Assembly: GCF_017837635.1 (NCBI RefSeq) | Contig: NZ_JAGJRS010000009.1 | Span: 1-64,000, forward strand | Length of the DNA: 64,000 nucleotides | Direction of reading: 5' to 3' | From: Frateuria flava | GTDB lineage: Bacteria; Pseudomonadota; Gammaproteobacteria; Xanthomonadales; Rhodanobacteraceae | In this document: piece by piece, positions 16,482-25,289 of the stretch | Layout: every line of letters starts with the position of its first letter | How positions within the stretch are numbered: the stretch's first letter is position 1 | Notes under the pieces: model-generated | Told to the model about the DNA's origin: nothing | The model's database searches: none | What the model saw: the letters and a program-made list of their open reading frames with translations, nothing else | Made by a program: the position numbers and the translations under genes

Positions 16482-17750
16482 ATGTTTCCGAAGGATTGCA
16501 CGATCGAAGGTTTCGACCCCGAGCTGGCCAAGGCCATCGCCGATGAAGCGCGCCGCCAGGAGGACCACGTCGAGCTGATCGCCTCGGAGAACTACGCCAG
16601 CCCGCGCGTGATGGAAGCGCAGGGCTCGGTGCTGACCAACAAGTACGCCGAGGGCTATCCGGGCAAGCGCTACTACGGCGGTTGCGAATACGTGGACGTG
16701 GCCGAGCGCCTGGCCATCGAGCGCGTCAAGCAGCTGTTCGGCGCCACCTACGCCAACGTGCAGCCGCATTCGGGCTCGCAGGCCAACCAGGCGGTGTACC
16801 TGGCGCTGCTGCAGCCGGGCGACACGATTCTCGGCATGTCGCTCGCCCACGGTGGCCACCTGACGCACGGCGCGAAGGTCAACATTTCCGGCAAGCTGTT
16901 CAACGCCGTGCAGTACGGCGTGAACGATGCCGGTCTGATCGACTACGACGAGGTCCAGCGCCTCGCCACCGAGCACAAGCCGAAGATGCTGGTCGGCGGC
17001 TTCTCGGCGTACTCGCAGGTGGTCGACTGGCAGCGCATGCGGCAGATCGCCGACTCGGTCGGCGCGATCTTCTTCGTCGACATGGCGCACGTGGCCGGCC
17101 TGGTCGCCGCCGGCGTGTACCCCAGCCCGCTCCCGCACGCGCACGTGATCACCTCGACCACCCACAAGACCCTGCGCGGCCCGCGCGGCGGGATCATCGT
17201 GGCCAATCGCGAGGCGATGGGCGAGGCGGGCGAGGAGATCGAGAAGAAGCTGCAGTCGATCGTCTTCCCGGGCATCCAGGGCGGCCCGCTGATGCACGTG
17301 ATCGCGGCCAAGGCGGTGGCCTTCAAGGAAGCACTCGAACCCGACTTCAAGACCTACCAGCAGCAGGTGGTCAGGAACGCGCAGGCGATGGCGAAGACGA
17401 TCATCGAGCGCGGCTACAAGATCGTCTCCGGCGGCACGCAGAACCACCTGATGCTGGTCGACATGATCGGCAAGGGCGTCACCGGCAAGGACGCCGAAGC
17501 GGCGCTGGGCAAGGCGCACATCACGGTCAACAAGAACGCCGTGCCGAACGACCCGCAGAAACCCTTCGTCACCTCCGGCCTGCGCGTGGGCACCCCGGCC
17601 GTCACCAGCCGCGGCTACAAGGAAGCCGACTGCGTGGACCTGGCCAACTGGCTGTGCGACGTGCTCGACGCGCCGGGCGACGAGGCGGTGATCGCCGCGG
17701 TGCGCGGCAAGGTCGAGGCGCAGTGCAAGAAGTTCCCGGTGTATGGCTGA
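16482..17750 (+). CDS. glyA: Serine hydroxymethyltransferase
   Basis: 422 aa. PLP enzyme interconverting serine and glycine with tetrahydrofolate, the main source of one-carbon units. The PLP lysine lies in [16 protein letters not shown] (about residue 230), and [20 protein letters not shown] and [16 protein letters not shown] are all canonical. Length is standard and the start [12 protein letters not shown] fits homologues. glyA directly upstream of nrdR is the usual order in gammaproteobacteria. Confidence 0.98.
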   Translation: MFPKDCTIEGFDPELAKAIADEARRQEDHVELIASENYASPRVMEAQGSVLTNKYAEGYPGKRYYGGCEYVDVAERLAIERVKQLFGATYANVQPHSGSQANQAVYLALLQPGDTILGMSLAHGGHLTHGAKVNISGKLFNAVQYGVNDAGLIDYDEVQRLATEHKPKMLVGGFSAYSQVVDWQRMRQIADSVGAIFFVDMAHVAGLVAAGVYPSPLPHAHVITSTTHKTLRGPRGGIIVANREAMGEAGEEIEKKLQSIVFPGIQGGPLMHVIAAKAVAFKEALEPDFKTYQQQVVRNAQAMAKTIIERGYKIVSGGTQNHLMLVDMIGKGVTGKDAEAALGKAHITVNKNAVPNDPQKPFVTSGLRVGTPAVTSRGYKEADCVDLANWLCDVLDAPGDEAVIAAVRGKVEAQCKKFPVYG

Positions 17751-17754
17751 GAAG

Positions 17755-17849
17755 CCGGGAATGGGGAATGGTCAATCGTCAATCGTGAAGGCGGTTCCCG
17801 CGAGCTTGGCTCTTTGCCATTCCCTATTTCCCATTGACGATTCCCCCCA
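17755..17849. repeat. GGGAATGG-type imperfect inverted repeat
   Basis: The glyA-nrdR gap begins with a GGGAATGGGGAATGGTCAAT-type string and ends with its imperfect complement (CATTCCCTATTTCCCATTGA). This low-complexity dispersed palindrome recurs in xanthomonad genomes by general experience. No terminator-type T-run. Confidence 0.6.
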
Positions 17850-18362
17850 ATGCATTGCCCCTTCTGCCAGCACGAAGACACCCGCGTGATCGACTCGCGG
17901 CTGACCGAGGACGGCGCCACCGTGCGCCGTCGTCGCGAGTGCCCGCAATGCGGCGAGCGCTTCAACACGTTCGAGACGGCGGAGCTGAAGCTGCCGGCGA
18001 TCGTCAAGAGCGGCGAGCGGCGCGAGGCGTTCGACGAGCGCAAGCTGCGCACCAGTTTCGAGCGCGCGCTGCAGAAGCGCCCGGTGGCCAGCCACGACGT
18101 CGACCATTCCGTGCGCGAGATCATCAATGACCTGCGCCGCAGTGGCGAGCGCGAGGTGCCCTCGCGCCAGGTCGGCGAGCTGGTGATGCGCGAGCTGAAG
18201 AAGCTCGACCAGGTTGCCTACGTGCGCTTCGCCTCGGTCTATCGCAAGTTCGAGGACGTGCAGGCGTTCCGCGAGGAGATCGAGAAGCTCGAGCGCGACC
18301 TGCCGGGGCTGGACGCCTTGCAGTTGCCGCTGCTGGGCGGCAGCAAGCGGCCTGCCAAATAA
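17850..18362 (+). CDS. nrdR: Transcriptional repressor NrdR
   Basis: 170 aa. Nucleotide-sensing repressor of ribonucleotide reductase genes. N-terminal zinc ribbon (CPFC near residue 3 and CPQC near 32) binds NrdR boxes; the ATP-cone ([20 protein letters not shown] onward, residues about 49-139) reads ATP/d[20 protein letters not shown] is the textbook start. Normally ribD follows directly; here a 5.3-kb opposite-strand operon intervenes. Confidence 0.98.
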   Translation: MHCPFCQHEDTRVIDSRLTEDGATVRRRRECPQCGERFNTFETAELKLPAIVKSGERREAFDERKLRTSFERALQKRPVASHDVDHSVREIINDLRRSGEREVPSRQVGELVMRELKKLDQVAYVRFASVYRKFEDVQAFREEIEKLERDLPGLDALQLPLLGGSKRPAK

Positions 18363-18373
18363 GCGCGGACCCG

Positions 18374-18438
18374 GTAGGGTGGGCTTTCGCCCACCCGCTT
18401 TGATGCGGGAGAAAGCGGTGGGCTGAAGCCCACCCTAC
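18374..18438. repeat. GTAGGGTGGGC palindrome
   Basis: Nested inverted repeat: outer arms GTAGGGTGGGC and GCCCACCCTAC, inner arms GCTTT/AAAGC, each outer arm itself a small hairpin. Related copies occur at 28295-28360, 29386-29452, 58988-59050 and, decayed, at 50577-50641. It lies between the convergent nrdR and yjfC-like genes and may act as a bidirectional 3' structure. Confidence 0.8.
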
Positions 18439-18450
18439 GCCGCGGACCGG

Positions 18451-19617
18451 TCAGCCGATGATCGCGTGCGGCACGAAGCGCGAGGTGTCCTGGGTGATCA
18501 GGGTGGCGTCTTCGCGCAGGCCGATGCCGGCCGGCTGGTCGGCGATCACCCAGCTGCCGACCAGCGGGTAGTTGCCGTCGAACCCGGGCAGCGGGTGGTA
18601 CGCCTGCAGGATGGCCAGCGGACTGGCGTAGGGGCCGGGCGAGTGGATGGTCTGGCCCTCGGCCGTGACGATGTCGATGTTGGCACCCTCGCGCGAGAAC
18701 AGCGGCTTGCGCACCCAGCCGGCGGGCGTCTCGACCCCGGCTTCGGCGTAGCGGCTGGGCAGCAGGTTGGGGTGGCCGCGATGGCGCTCCCACAGCAGCG
18801 GCAGGATGCCCTTGTTGCTCAGGATCGCCTTCCACGGCGGTTCGACCAGCTGCATCTTGTGGCTGGGCAGCATCGGGCCGAAGCGCTCCTCCATCATGAA
18901 CTCCAGCGGATACAGCTTGAACAGGGTCTGGATGACCTGGTCATCCTGGTCGGTGAACCAGCCCTCGGCACTGATGCCGATGTCTTCGATATCGACGTAG
19001 GCCGTATCGATGCCAACCTGGTGCGCGCAGTCGCGCAGGTAGCTGACGGTGGCGCGATCCTCGGCCGATTCCTTGACCGCAGAGAAATGCAGCCGCTTGC
19101 CGATCGCCTGGGCGCGGGCAAGTCCGGCCAGGCTCTCGCACACCAGTTCCTGGATGCGGTTGTATTGGTCGGCATCGGCGGGCAGCAGGCCGGCCGCGAT
19201 CTGTTGTTCCAGCCACAACCACTGGAAGTAGGCCGCCTCGTACAGCGAGGTGGGCGTGTCGTAATTGAGCTCGTAGAGTTTGGCCGGGCCATGGCCGTCG
19301 TAGGCCAGGTCCATGCGTCCGTACAGGTGCGGCTGCGACTGGCGCCAGGAGCCGACGATCCAGTCCCAGTACGCCTCGGGAATCGCAAGGCGCTGCAGCA
19401 GTTGCTCCGACCGCAGTACCTCGTCCACCAGCGCCATCGCCATTTCGTGCAGTTCACGCGTGGGCTCTTCCAGGTCGTCCTCGATCTGGCGCAGCGTGAA
19501 GTTGTAGTACGCACGCTCGTCCCAGTAGCGCTCGCCGTCGATGGTATGGAAGTGGAAGCCCAGGTTGGCGGCCTGTTCGCGCCAGTCCGGGCGTTCGGCG
19601 ATCGCGATGCGTCGCAT
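18451..19617 (-). CDS. yjfC: Glutathionylspermidine synthase-like ATP-grasp protein
   Basis: 388 aa. ATP-grasp ligase related to the synthetase half of glutathionylspermidine synthetase and to E. coli YjfC/YgiC. The conserved core GRMDLAYDGHGPAKLYELNY (about residues 100-119), then DTPTSLYEAAYFQW, PPWKAILSNKGILPLLWE and the late FSREGANI and SWVIADQPAGIG motifs are as expected. The N-terminal amidase half of E. coli Gsp is absent. Last gene of the operon, 8 nt after the yjfM-like gene. Ligase activity of this subfamily has no agreed substrate; an envelope/peptide-ligation role is inferred from its partners. Confidence 0.92.
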   Translation of the reverse strand: MRRIAIAERPDWREQAANLGFHFHTIDGERYWDERAYYNFTLRQIEDDLEEPTRELHEMAMALVDEVLRSEQLLQRLAIPEAYWDWIVGSWRQSQPHLYGRMDLAYDGHGPAKLYELNYDTPTSLYEAAYFQWLWLEQQIAAGLLPADADQYNRIQELVCESLAGLARAQAIGKRLHFSAVKESAEDRATVSYLRDCAHQVGIDTAYVDIEDIGISAEGWFTDQDDQVIQTLFKLYPLEFMMEERFGPMLPSHKMQLVEPPWKAILSNKGILPLLWERHRGHPNLLPSRYAEAGVETPAGWVRKPLFSREGANIDIVTAEGQTIHSPGPYASPLAILQAYHPLPGFDGNYPLVGSWVIADQPAGIGLREDATLITQDTSRFVPHAIIG

Positions 19618-19625
19618 GCGACAGC

Positions 19626-20207
19626 TCAGCCGCCGTGGCCGAAATGGCCGCCGTGACCGCCCCGGCCAAACGACGAACGCGCCGCGCTGGAGGACCCGAA
19701 GCCCGAGCGCGAGACGGTGATCGCGCGCGTCGGTGCGGTGGCGTGGCCAGCGTTGCCCTTGACGGTCCCTGAGCGACCGGACACGTAGTCGCCGCTGGGC
19801 TTGTAGAAGTCACCGCTGCGGTCACGGTACAGCGGAATGCTGTGTCCGCTGTAACTGTAGGCATAACCGCGATCGTCGTTGCGGCGGGCCGCCGCGTAGC
19901 CGAGCAGGAAGCCCGCCATCGGCGGGACGTAATAGCTGACCACCCCATCGTTGACCACCGGCGAGCAGGCGCCGAACTGCTGGTAGCAGTCATTCCAGTC
20001 GTGGAAGCGCGGCGCGAGTCGCTGGTGCTCGGCCAGCGCTGTCTGGTAAGCAGCCTGGCACTGGGCGGTTGGCACGTCCTTGACGGTCGGGCAGTCATCG
20101 ACCGAGCGCAGCACGGTGCCAGTGGCGGGACCGGTGTCGCAGCCGGCTAGCGCGGCCGGCAGCGTCGCGGCCATCAGGGTCAGGCGCAGGTGGGAGGATC
20201 GCTTCAT
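19626..20207 (-). CDS. yjfM: DUF1190 (YgiB/YjfM) lipoprotein
   Basis: 193 aa. Signal peptide MKRSSHLRLTLMAATLPAAL followed by lipobox AGC gives an outer- or inner-membrane lipoprotein. The DUF1190 core (VDDCPTVKDVPTAQCQAAYQ, HDWNDCYQQFGAC, Tyr/Gly-rich middle) is followed by a Ser/Gly-rich tail rich in Arg and His (FGRGGHGGHFGHGG). ATG 20207 follows a GAGGACC ribosome site; a GTG at 20222 overlapping the previous stop is a weaker alternative. Member of the yjf-like operon. Confidence 0.88.
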   Translation of the reverse strand: MKRSSHLRLTLMAATLPAALAGCDTGPATGTVLRSVDDCPTVKDVPTAQCQAAYQTALAEHQRLAPRFHDWNDCYQQFGACSPVVNDGVVSYYVPPMAGFLLGYAAARRNDDRGYAYSYSGHSIPLYRDRSGDFYKPSGDYVSGRSGTVKGNAGHATAPTRAITVSRSGFGSSSAARSSFGRGGHGGHFGHGG

Positions 20208-20218
20208 CGGCCGGGTCC

Positions 20219-20626
20219 TCACGGGGTCATCGAGGCGGCGTTGATCAGGCCCACGGCGATGGAGATGCCTGCCGCAAAGATGCCCGCCGAGACGGTGTTT
20301 TCCGTGATCTGCCGGGACACGCCACCGACCACGGCGCGCGCGAGCAGGTAGGCGACGATCTGCAACACGGTCGCCACGGCGCCCCAGATGGCTGCATCGG
20401 CCAAGTTTACCGAATGGCTGATGGCGGCGTGCAGCGGCAGCGCGACGCCCACCAGAGTGCCGGCGAACGCGGTCGCGGCGGCGGCGTTGCCTTGCCGGAT
20501 CAACGTGAAGTCGCGATGCGGCGTGATCAGCGCGACCACCACGACCGCCGCGATCAGTACGCCCAGGCCGGTGCCGAAGTAGGCGAGGAAGGCGACGAAA
20601 CTCTCTGCCGTGATGATGTGGTTCAT
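20219..20626 (-). CDS. yjfL: DUF350 (YjfL) membrane protein
   Basis: 135 aa, four membrane helices (about residues 8-34, 48-66, 76-103, 112-132) with the two-repeat DUF350 architecture: AFAGTLVGVALPLHAAISHS and the second-half AGIFAAGISIAVGLINAASM. Function unknown; always found with PspA/DUF1190/GSP-synthase-like genes. It lies 38 nt after the yjfK-like gene and 11 nt before the yjfM-like gene in a tight operon. Confidence 0.9.
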   Translation of the reverse strand: MNHIITAESFVAFLAYFGTGLGVLIAAVVVVALITPHRDFTLIRQGNAAAATAFAGTLVGVALPLHAAISHSVNLADAAIWGAVATVLQIVAYLLARAVVGGVSRQITENTVSAGIFAAGISIAVGLINAASMTP

Positions 20627-20664
20627 GGGGTCATTTCCTTGGCTTGGGTGGCGAGCCGTCCGGC

Positions 20665-21324
20665 TCAGGTGATGTCGAGGTCGGCTTCGCTCAGGTCGAG
20701 GCCGATCGCGTAAGTGACGCAGTACTGGTTGGGGCCAGAATCTTCCGCGGTCACCAACAGCAATTCCTCGCGTTCGAGCTGCGGTACGTCGCGTGCGTAG
20801 ACCATGGCGTAATGCGTGAGGCTGTCGTCGCGCCTGGGCGGCACGCCGCGGTAGAGCACCTCGTCGAACGCCATGGGCGGAATCTTCTGGCCGCCCTCGG
20901 GGCTGGTGACGCGCGACCAGCGTCGCCCGGCGTAGTCGACGGCGTCGGCACCCAGGTGCGGGTGGCTGGCGACGAACTCGCGGAAGGCCGCCAGCGTGGG
21001 TGGATTGACCGTTTCGTGGAAAACGAAGGCCTTGATCGATTCGACGCTCTGGCCGACGGTCATCACCTGCAGGTAGGCGTCGTCTTCCAGGTAGAAACGG
21101 TGCATCACGCAGCCGTCGCCCAGGTCGATGTGGCCGTAGCATTCGATGCCCTGGTCGCCGGCGGGGAGCTCTGCGCTCAGCGCGCGGGGTGCGACCCGGT
21201 ACATCATGCGGTCGAAGTGGACCCGCCCGCCCATACGCAGCCCCAGCGGCATCGACGTGGCCACGCCACTGACCGGTGGCGGCGCGGCGCGGGTGCGGCC
21301 GAACAGCTTGTCGATCAGGCTCAT
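20665..21324 (-). CDS. yjfK: DUF2491 (YjfK) protein
   Basis: 219 aa soluble protein, DUF2491. Recognised by the opening MSLIDKLFGRTRAAPPPVSG, the middle IECYGHIDLGDGCVMHRFYL and EDDAYLQVMT, and the C-terminal LEREELLLVTAEDSGPNQYC. Function unknown; in E. coli yjfK sits in the same order after yjfJ. Its ATG overlaps the stop of the upstream channel gene by 4 nt (ATGA), implying translational coupling to the ion channel. Confidence 0.88.
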   Translation of the reverse strand: MSLIDKLFGRTRAAPPPVSGVATSMPLGLRMGGRVHFDRMMYRVAPRALSAELPAGDQGIECYGHIDLGDGCVMHRFYLEDDAYLQVMTVGQSVESIKAFVFHETVNPPTLAAFREFVASHPHLGADAVDYAGRRWSRVTSPEGGQKIPPMAFDEVLYRGVPPRRDDSLTHYAMVYARDVPQLEREELLLVTAEDSGPNQYCVTYAIGLDLSEADLDIT

Positions 21325-22370
21325 GCCGCCACCGTGCGCAGGCAGTCGAGTACGGCCGGGTCGAGCCGCTGTTGTGCGAGGTAGTAGAGCAGGGCGCCGC
21401 CGGCGACGCGCTGGCTGTCGGGCGGGTTGATCTGCACCGCGGCGGCGGACGGTTCACGGACGCCCAGGAACAGGGCGCCGCACTCCTTCAGGCAGCTCGC
21501 GATCCGGGCGACCGTCGCTGCGGTATCGGCGGGCATGGCGAGGCTGAACTGGGTGGGGCCGGTCTCGGTCGAAAGCAGTTCGCGGGTCAGCGTGGAGCTG
21601 CCGGGATCCTGCGCGGCGCGGGCGATCACCTCGGCGGCCATCGGCCGCGTGCATTCCACCCGCGGGTAATGCGCCTGTACCAGCTGCAGCGCGGCCTCGT
21701 TGTCGAAGTGCGCCACCACGTGTGCGGCCGGCTGGTGCGCCATCACGGCCAGCACCGCGGCCAGCGCCTGATCGTCGCCCGGGGGATGGATGATCACCCG
21801 TTGCGCGCGACCGATCGCGGCGCGGGCATACGTGGGGCTGTCGGCGTAGTTGAGCGCGGCGACGAAACGCATCTGCTCCGGCCGCGGGTTCTCTGCCACC
21901 TCCATCGCCACCAGCACCAGGCCTTCGTCGTCGGTGGCGGTGTCCGACAGCAGCAGTTCGACCAGCCGCTCGGACTCGCGCCCGCGCCAGCCGACGAGCA
22001 CCGTGTGCCCTTCAAGTTCTCGATAGCTCATGCGTCCCACCATGTGGCGCCGCCAGTAGGCGGCCAGCGATGCACTGGTCTTGGTCAGTACCGCAGCGAA
22101 GAAGGCGACGGCGCCAGGCATCAACAGGAAGGCGACGACCAGCCGGCCCATCGTCGTGTGCGGCGACAGGTCGCCGTAGCCGATGGTGGTGGCAGTGGTC
22201 ATGTAGTAGTAGGGGAAGGCCTCGACGGCGGTGAGGGTGCCCTCGCCGGCGAGCGCCAGCAACGCCCAGGTCGCCAGCATGTGCGCGACCAGGGCCAGCA
22301 GCACGGCCAGCCAGCTGAGCCGCCGCACGTGCCGGGCCAGTGCCCGAGACAGGCGCCCGATCGTCCACAT
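21321..22370 (-). CDS. Potassium channel with RCK/TrkA-N domain
   Basis: 349 aa. Two membrane helices flank a pore loop with the K+ selectivity filter TTATTIGYGDLSPHTT (about residues 70-85). From residue about 120 a cytosolic Rossmann domain (GHTVLVGWRGRESERLVELL) resembles TrkA-N/RCK gating domains. Start at 22370 is supported by GGAGGGGAAAC just upstream. Not part of the E. coli yjf operon, but here it sits between the pspA-like and yjfK-like genes and is coupled to the latter; K+ flux is thus likely tied to the membrane-stress function of the cassette. Confidence 0.9.
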   Translation of the reverse strand: MWTIGRLSRALARHVRRLSWLAVLLALVAHMLATWALLALAGEGTLTAVEAFPYYYMTTATTIGYGDLSPHTTMGRLVVAFLLMPGAVAFFAAVLTKTSASLAAYWRRHMVGRMSYRELEGHTVLVGWRGRESERLVELLLSDTATDDEGLVLVAMEVAENPRPEQMRFVAALNYADSPTYARAAIGRAQRVIIHPPGDDQALAAVLAVMAHQPAAHVVAHFDNEAALQLVQAHYPRVECTRPMAAEVIARAAQDPGSSTLTRELLSTETGPTQFSLAMPADTAATVARIASCLKECGALFLGVREPSAAAVQINPPDSQRVAGGALLYYLAQQRLDPAVLDCLRTVAA

Positions 22371-22481
22371 GTTTCCCCTCCGCGTTCCCTGCGGGAGTCC
22401 CCCGGCCACCTTCTGAAGGCAGCGCTGCCGCTTGCGGCGCGATGTCCTGGAAGCCGGGCCCCCTGTTGACCCTGCTCGACG

Positions 22482-23237
22482 TTACGACCGGTTGGACGGC
22501 ACCCGGTCCGGCATCTCGATCTGCCGGACCTCGACCGTCTGGTGGTCGAGCTGCGCCGGTTTCTTGTAGCGGGCGAGGATGGTGTCAGCGCTCGAACCGT
22601 CCTGCAGCAGGCCGGCGTCGGCCAGCTTGCGCTCGAGATCGGCGTCGCCAGTCTGCGACTGGAGTTCTTCGCTGGCCTCCAGCCGCGCCGCGGTCTCGGC
22701 CTGGCGCTGCTTGATGCGCTCGAGCGATTCGAGCGCCGAGCCCATCTTGCTGCCGGTGCCGACCGAGCGTGCCGCGATCGCCACCTGTGCCCGCTGCACC
22801 GAGGCAGTGGCGCGCACGGTGTCGACCTGGCTGCGCAGGCCCTTGAGCTGGGTCTCGGCCTTGCCGATGGTCGCCTTCAAGGTGCCGATCGAGCGCTCCA
22901 GCTGGGCGAGGTTGGCCTGGTCGGTCTGCTGTTCGGCTTCCAGCGGCGCCAGCCGGCCGGCCACCTCGCGCGCCAGCGCTTCGTCGCCCTTGGCCAGCGC
23001 GCCCTCGATGTAGCGCCCGTATTCGGCGATCTTGCCGGCACGCGCGTCCATTTTCTGCTGGGCCAGCTTGCCCTGGGCCATCAGTTTGGTCAGCTCCTCG
23101 CGGGCGCGATTGAGCTCGGTACTGGTGTCGCGGATTTCCTGGTCGAGGATGGTCAGTGCATTGGCGTCGACCACCTTCTGGCCGGACTCGGTGGCCACGC
23201 CACGCAGCAGGGTAAAGAGCTTGGACAGGATGCTCAT
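22482..23237 (-). CDS. yjfJ: PspA/IM30 family protein
   Basis: 251 aa, predicted almost entirely helical and coiled-coil, with the PspA/IM30 ESCRT-III-like pattern (N-terminal amphipathic MSILSKLFTLLRGVATESGQ, then DANALTILDQEIRDTSTELN). Such proteins polymerise on damaged inner membrane and limit proton leakage. Corresponds to YjfJ rather than the classical PspA of the pspABC operon: no pspF, pspB or pspC is present. Second gene of the operon, 7 nt after the DUF2170 gene. Confidence 0.92.
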   Translation of the reverse strand: MSILSKLFTLLRGVATESGQKVVDANALTILDQEIRDTSTELNRAREELTKLMAQGKLAQQKMDARAGKIAEYGRYIEGALAKGDEALAREVAGRLAPLEAEQQTDQANLAQLERSIGTLKATIGKAETQLKGLRSQVDTVRATASVQRAQVAIAARSVGTGSKMGSALESLERIKQRQAETAARLEASEELQSQTGDADLERKLADAGLLQDGSSADTILARYKKPAQLDHQTVEVRQIEMPDRVPSNRS

Positions 23238-23244
23238 GGTCGCC

Positions 23245-23661
23245 TCAGTCGAAATACGGTTTCAGCGCCTGCGCGGCGTCAATGGTGTTCATCGCCAGCG
23301 CCTGCAGTTCTTCCTCGACCTCGTCGAGCGAGGCATTGGCGGACAGTTCGCCGAACACGATGTAGACGTCGCGCCCGTCGATGCTGGTCAGCCCCAGGTT
23401 CGAGAGCGGGTTGATCGGGTTGATGCGCATGCACGCGTCATTGAAACCGTCGCGATCGCGTACCTGTTCTGCAGGCACCAGAATGGTCGAAATGAAGATC
23501 TGGCCCCCCGACGCCGCTACCTGTACCTGCGTGTCGCCGTACGCGTGCATGGTCAGGTTAATCACCGGGTCGGAGGAATCGATCAGTTCGATGCTGACAT
23601 CGTCGCCACCGGCGTGGTGGCTGGCCAGCAGGGCATGCAGGCCGCGGGTATCGTGAGGCAT
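23245..23661 (-). CDS. yjfI: DUF2170 (YjfI) protein
   Basis: 138 aa soluble protein of the DUF2170 family (ASGGQIFISTILVPAEQVRD and NPINPLSNLGLTSIDGRDVY are the recognisable core). First gene of the operon; its promoter must lie in the 113-nt region shared with ribD. Function unknown, but always encoded beside the PspA-like yjfJ, so a co-factor of membrane repair is inferred. Confidence 0.88.
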   Translation of the reverse strand: MPHDTRGLHALLASHHAGGDDVSIELIDSSDPVINLTMHAYGDTQVQVAASGGQIFISTILVPAEQVRDRDGFNDACMRINPINPLSNLGLTSIDGRDVYIVFGELSANASLDEVEEELQALAMNTIDAAQALKPYFD

Positions 23662-23774
23662 GGGCGGGTTCGTCCTTGACCATCGGGTAAACGCAGGCTT
23701 GTACCAAATTTGACGGGGACAGGCCAGCGCCGATGGCCTGGCGTTACCCTTGGTGTTCCAACGCAGGACCGGCC

Positions 23775-24956
23775 ATGCCCTTCTTCACCGCCACCGACCA
23801 TGCCCATATGGCGTTCGCGTTGCGCCTCGCGGAGCGCGGGCTCTGCACCACGCAACCCAATCCGCGCGTGGGCTGCGTGATCGCGCACGGCGAGCGTGTC
23901 GTGGGTACCGGTTGGCACCAGCGGGCAGGCGGGCCACATGCGGAGGTGTTCGCGTTGCGCGAAGCGGGCGATGCTGCGCGGGGCGCCACCGCCTACGTGA
24001 CGCTGGAGCCGTGCGCGCACTTCGGCCGCACGCCACCTTGCGCCGACGCGCTGGTGGCCGCGGGCGTGGCGCGCGTGGTGGTGGCGGCGGACGACCCGTT
24101 TCCCGAAGTGCGCGGGCGCGGCATGGAGAAGCTGCGCGCGGCAGGCATTGCGGCGGTATCCGGCTTGCTGCGCGAGCCCGCACGCGAGCTCAACATCGGG
24201 TTCTTCAGCCGGATCGAACGTGGACGGCCGTGGGTGCGGGTGAAGCTCGCGATGAGCCTAGATGGACGCACCGCGCTGGCCGGCGGGGAATCGAAGTGGA
24301 TTACCGGCGCGGCCGCACGCGCGGACGTGCAGCACTGGCGCGCGCGCAGTTCGGCGATCCTCACCGGCAGTGGCACCGTGCTGGCCGACAACCCCCGCCT
24401 CACCGTGCGTTTGCAGGAAGGCGAAGACGGCTCGCGGTTTTCCGCGGGCATGGCCGGGGCAGGCAACGACTTGGTCTCCGGCGGGATCGCCGGGGGAGCG
24501 GCGGCGGCCTTTTCGCCAGTAACGCCACTGCGCGTGATCCTCGACCGACGGTTGCGCACGCCCGCCGGCAGCCACGTGCTCGACGCGCAGGCGCCGACCC
24601 TGCTCATGCACGCGGCCGACGCGCCCGTGCCACCGCACCTGGCGGGGGTCGATCGCGTATCGCTTCCGGAAGGTCAAGGCGGCCTGGACCTGCACGGCGC
24701 ACTCGCCGAGCTCGCCCGCCGCGACGTCAACGAGCTGCACGTCGAGGCCGGCCCTGCGTTGTGTGGGGCGTTGCTGGCGGCCGGCCTGGTCGACGAACTG
24801 CTGCTCTACATCGCCCCCGTGCTGCTCGGCGATACCGCCCGTCCGCTGCTGGCCCTGCCACCGCTGGCCCAAATGGCCGATCGCTGGCGGCTGCGTACGC
24901 TGGACCGACGGATGGTCGGCGAGGACATCCGCCTGCAATTGCGACCGGAGCGGTAG
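23775..24956 (+). CDS. ribD: Bifunctional pyrimidine deaminase/reductase RibD
   Basis: 393 aa. Performs steps two and three of riboflavin synthesis (deamination, then NADPH reduction of the ribosyl side chain). Deaminase zinc motifs PHAEVFAL and LEPCAHFGRTPPCADAL lie in residues about 50-90; the reductase begins at WVRVKLAMSLDGRTAL. Between RLTVRLQEGED and PLRVILDRRLRTP the protein has about 30 extra Gly/Ala-rich residues that most RibD proteins lack. Start 23775 follows AGGACC. Length is slightly above the 360-380 usual range because of this insert. Confidence 0.95.
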   Translation: MPFFTATDHAHMAFALRLAERGLCTTQPNPRVGCVIAHGERVVGTGWHQRAGGPHAEVFALREAGDAARGATAYVTLEPCAHFGRTPPCADALVAAGVARVVVAADDPFPEVRGRGMEKLRAAGIAAVSGLLREPARELNIGFFSRIERGRPWVRVKLAMSLDGRTALAGGESKWITGAAARADVQHWRARSSAILTGSGTVLADNPRLTVRLQEGEDGSRFSAGMAGAGNDLVSGGIAGGAAAAFSPVTPLRVILDRRLRTPAGSHVLDAQAPTLLMHAADAPVPPHLAGVDRVSLPEGQGGLDLHGALAELARRDVNELHVEAGPALCGALLAAGLVDELLLYIAPVLLGDTARPLLALPPLAQMADRWRLRTLDRRMVGEDIRLQLRPER

Positions 24957-25025
24957 GAACGCATCCTGTGCGTGACCGCCGTGTGGCGATGTACCGCGCG
25001 GTCGCGCACAGGATGCGTTCCTACC
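24952..25025. repeat. 28-bp near-perfect inverted repeat after ribD
   Basis: Arms 24952-24979 and 24998-25025 (both contain GTAGGAACGCATCCTG or its complement) pair over almost their full length and include the ribD stop codon. A long hairpin immediately upstream of the FMN riboswitch could end or separate the ribD transcript, though it has no U-tract and resembles a dispersed REP-like palindrome. Confidence 0.75.
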
Positions 25026-25076
25026 GGGGACGGGGGCGGTGCTAGACTTCGCCCGCCGGCGTGGCCGGCAATCGCG

Positions 25077-25212
25077 TCTTCAGGGCGGGGCGAAATTCCC
25101 CACCGGCGGTAGGTTTCGCAAGAAACGAGCCCGCGAGCGCTTCCGCGCAGCGGAAGGTCAGCAGATCCGGTCCGATGCCGGAGCCGACGGTCACAGTCCG
25201 GATGAAAGAAGA
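25077..25212 (+). ncRNA. FMN riboswitch (RFN element)
   Basis: Conserved blocks of the RFN aptamer appear in order: CTTCAGGGCGGGG, GAAATTCCCCACCGGCGGTA, AGCCCGCGAGCGC, GTCAGCAGATCCGGT, GATGCCGGAGCCGACGGTC and AGTCCGGATGAAAGAAG. The aptamer binds flavin mononucleotide and turns off downstream gene expression. It sits between ribD and ribE, 129 nt ahead of the ribE start, so it controls ribE and what follows but not ribD. Confidence 0.97.
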
Positions 25213-25261
25213 CGCTCGCGCAGGGCTTCCCAGGGCCGTGCGTGGGCTTCATGCCTTGGGG

Positions 25262-25289
25262 CGTTCTCACTTCGGTTTTGCGGAGAACG
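25262..25289 (+). promoter_or_regulatory. Hairpin in riboswitch expression platform
   Basis: CGTTCTC at 25262-25268 pairs with GAGAACG at 25283-25289 between the aptamer and ribE, followed by only TTTC. It is a plausible switching stem (weak terminator or transcription-pausing hairpin) of the FMN riboswitch; whether control is by termination or by ribosome-site masking cannot be decided by eye. Confidence 0.45.

Noticed and set aside
18451-23661. Classical pspABC-pspF operon
   Set aside because: No pspB, pspC or pspF and no convincing sigma-54 promoter upstream of the DUF2170 gene; the partner set is that of yjfIJKLMC.
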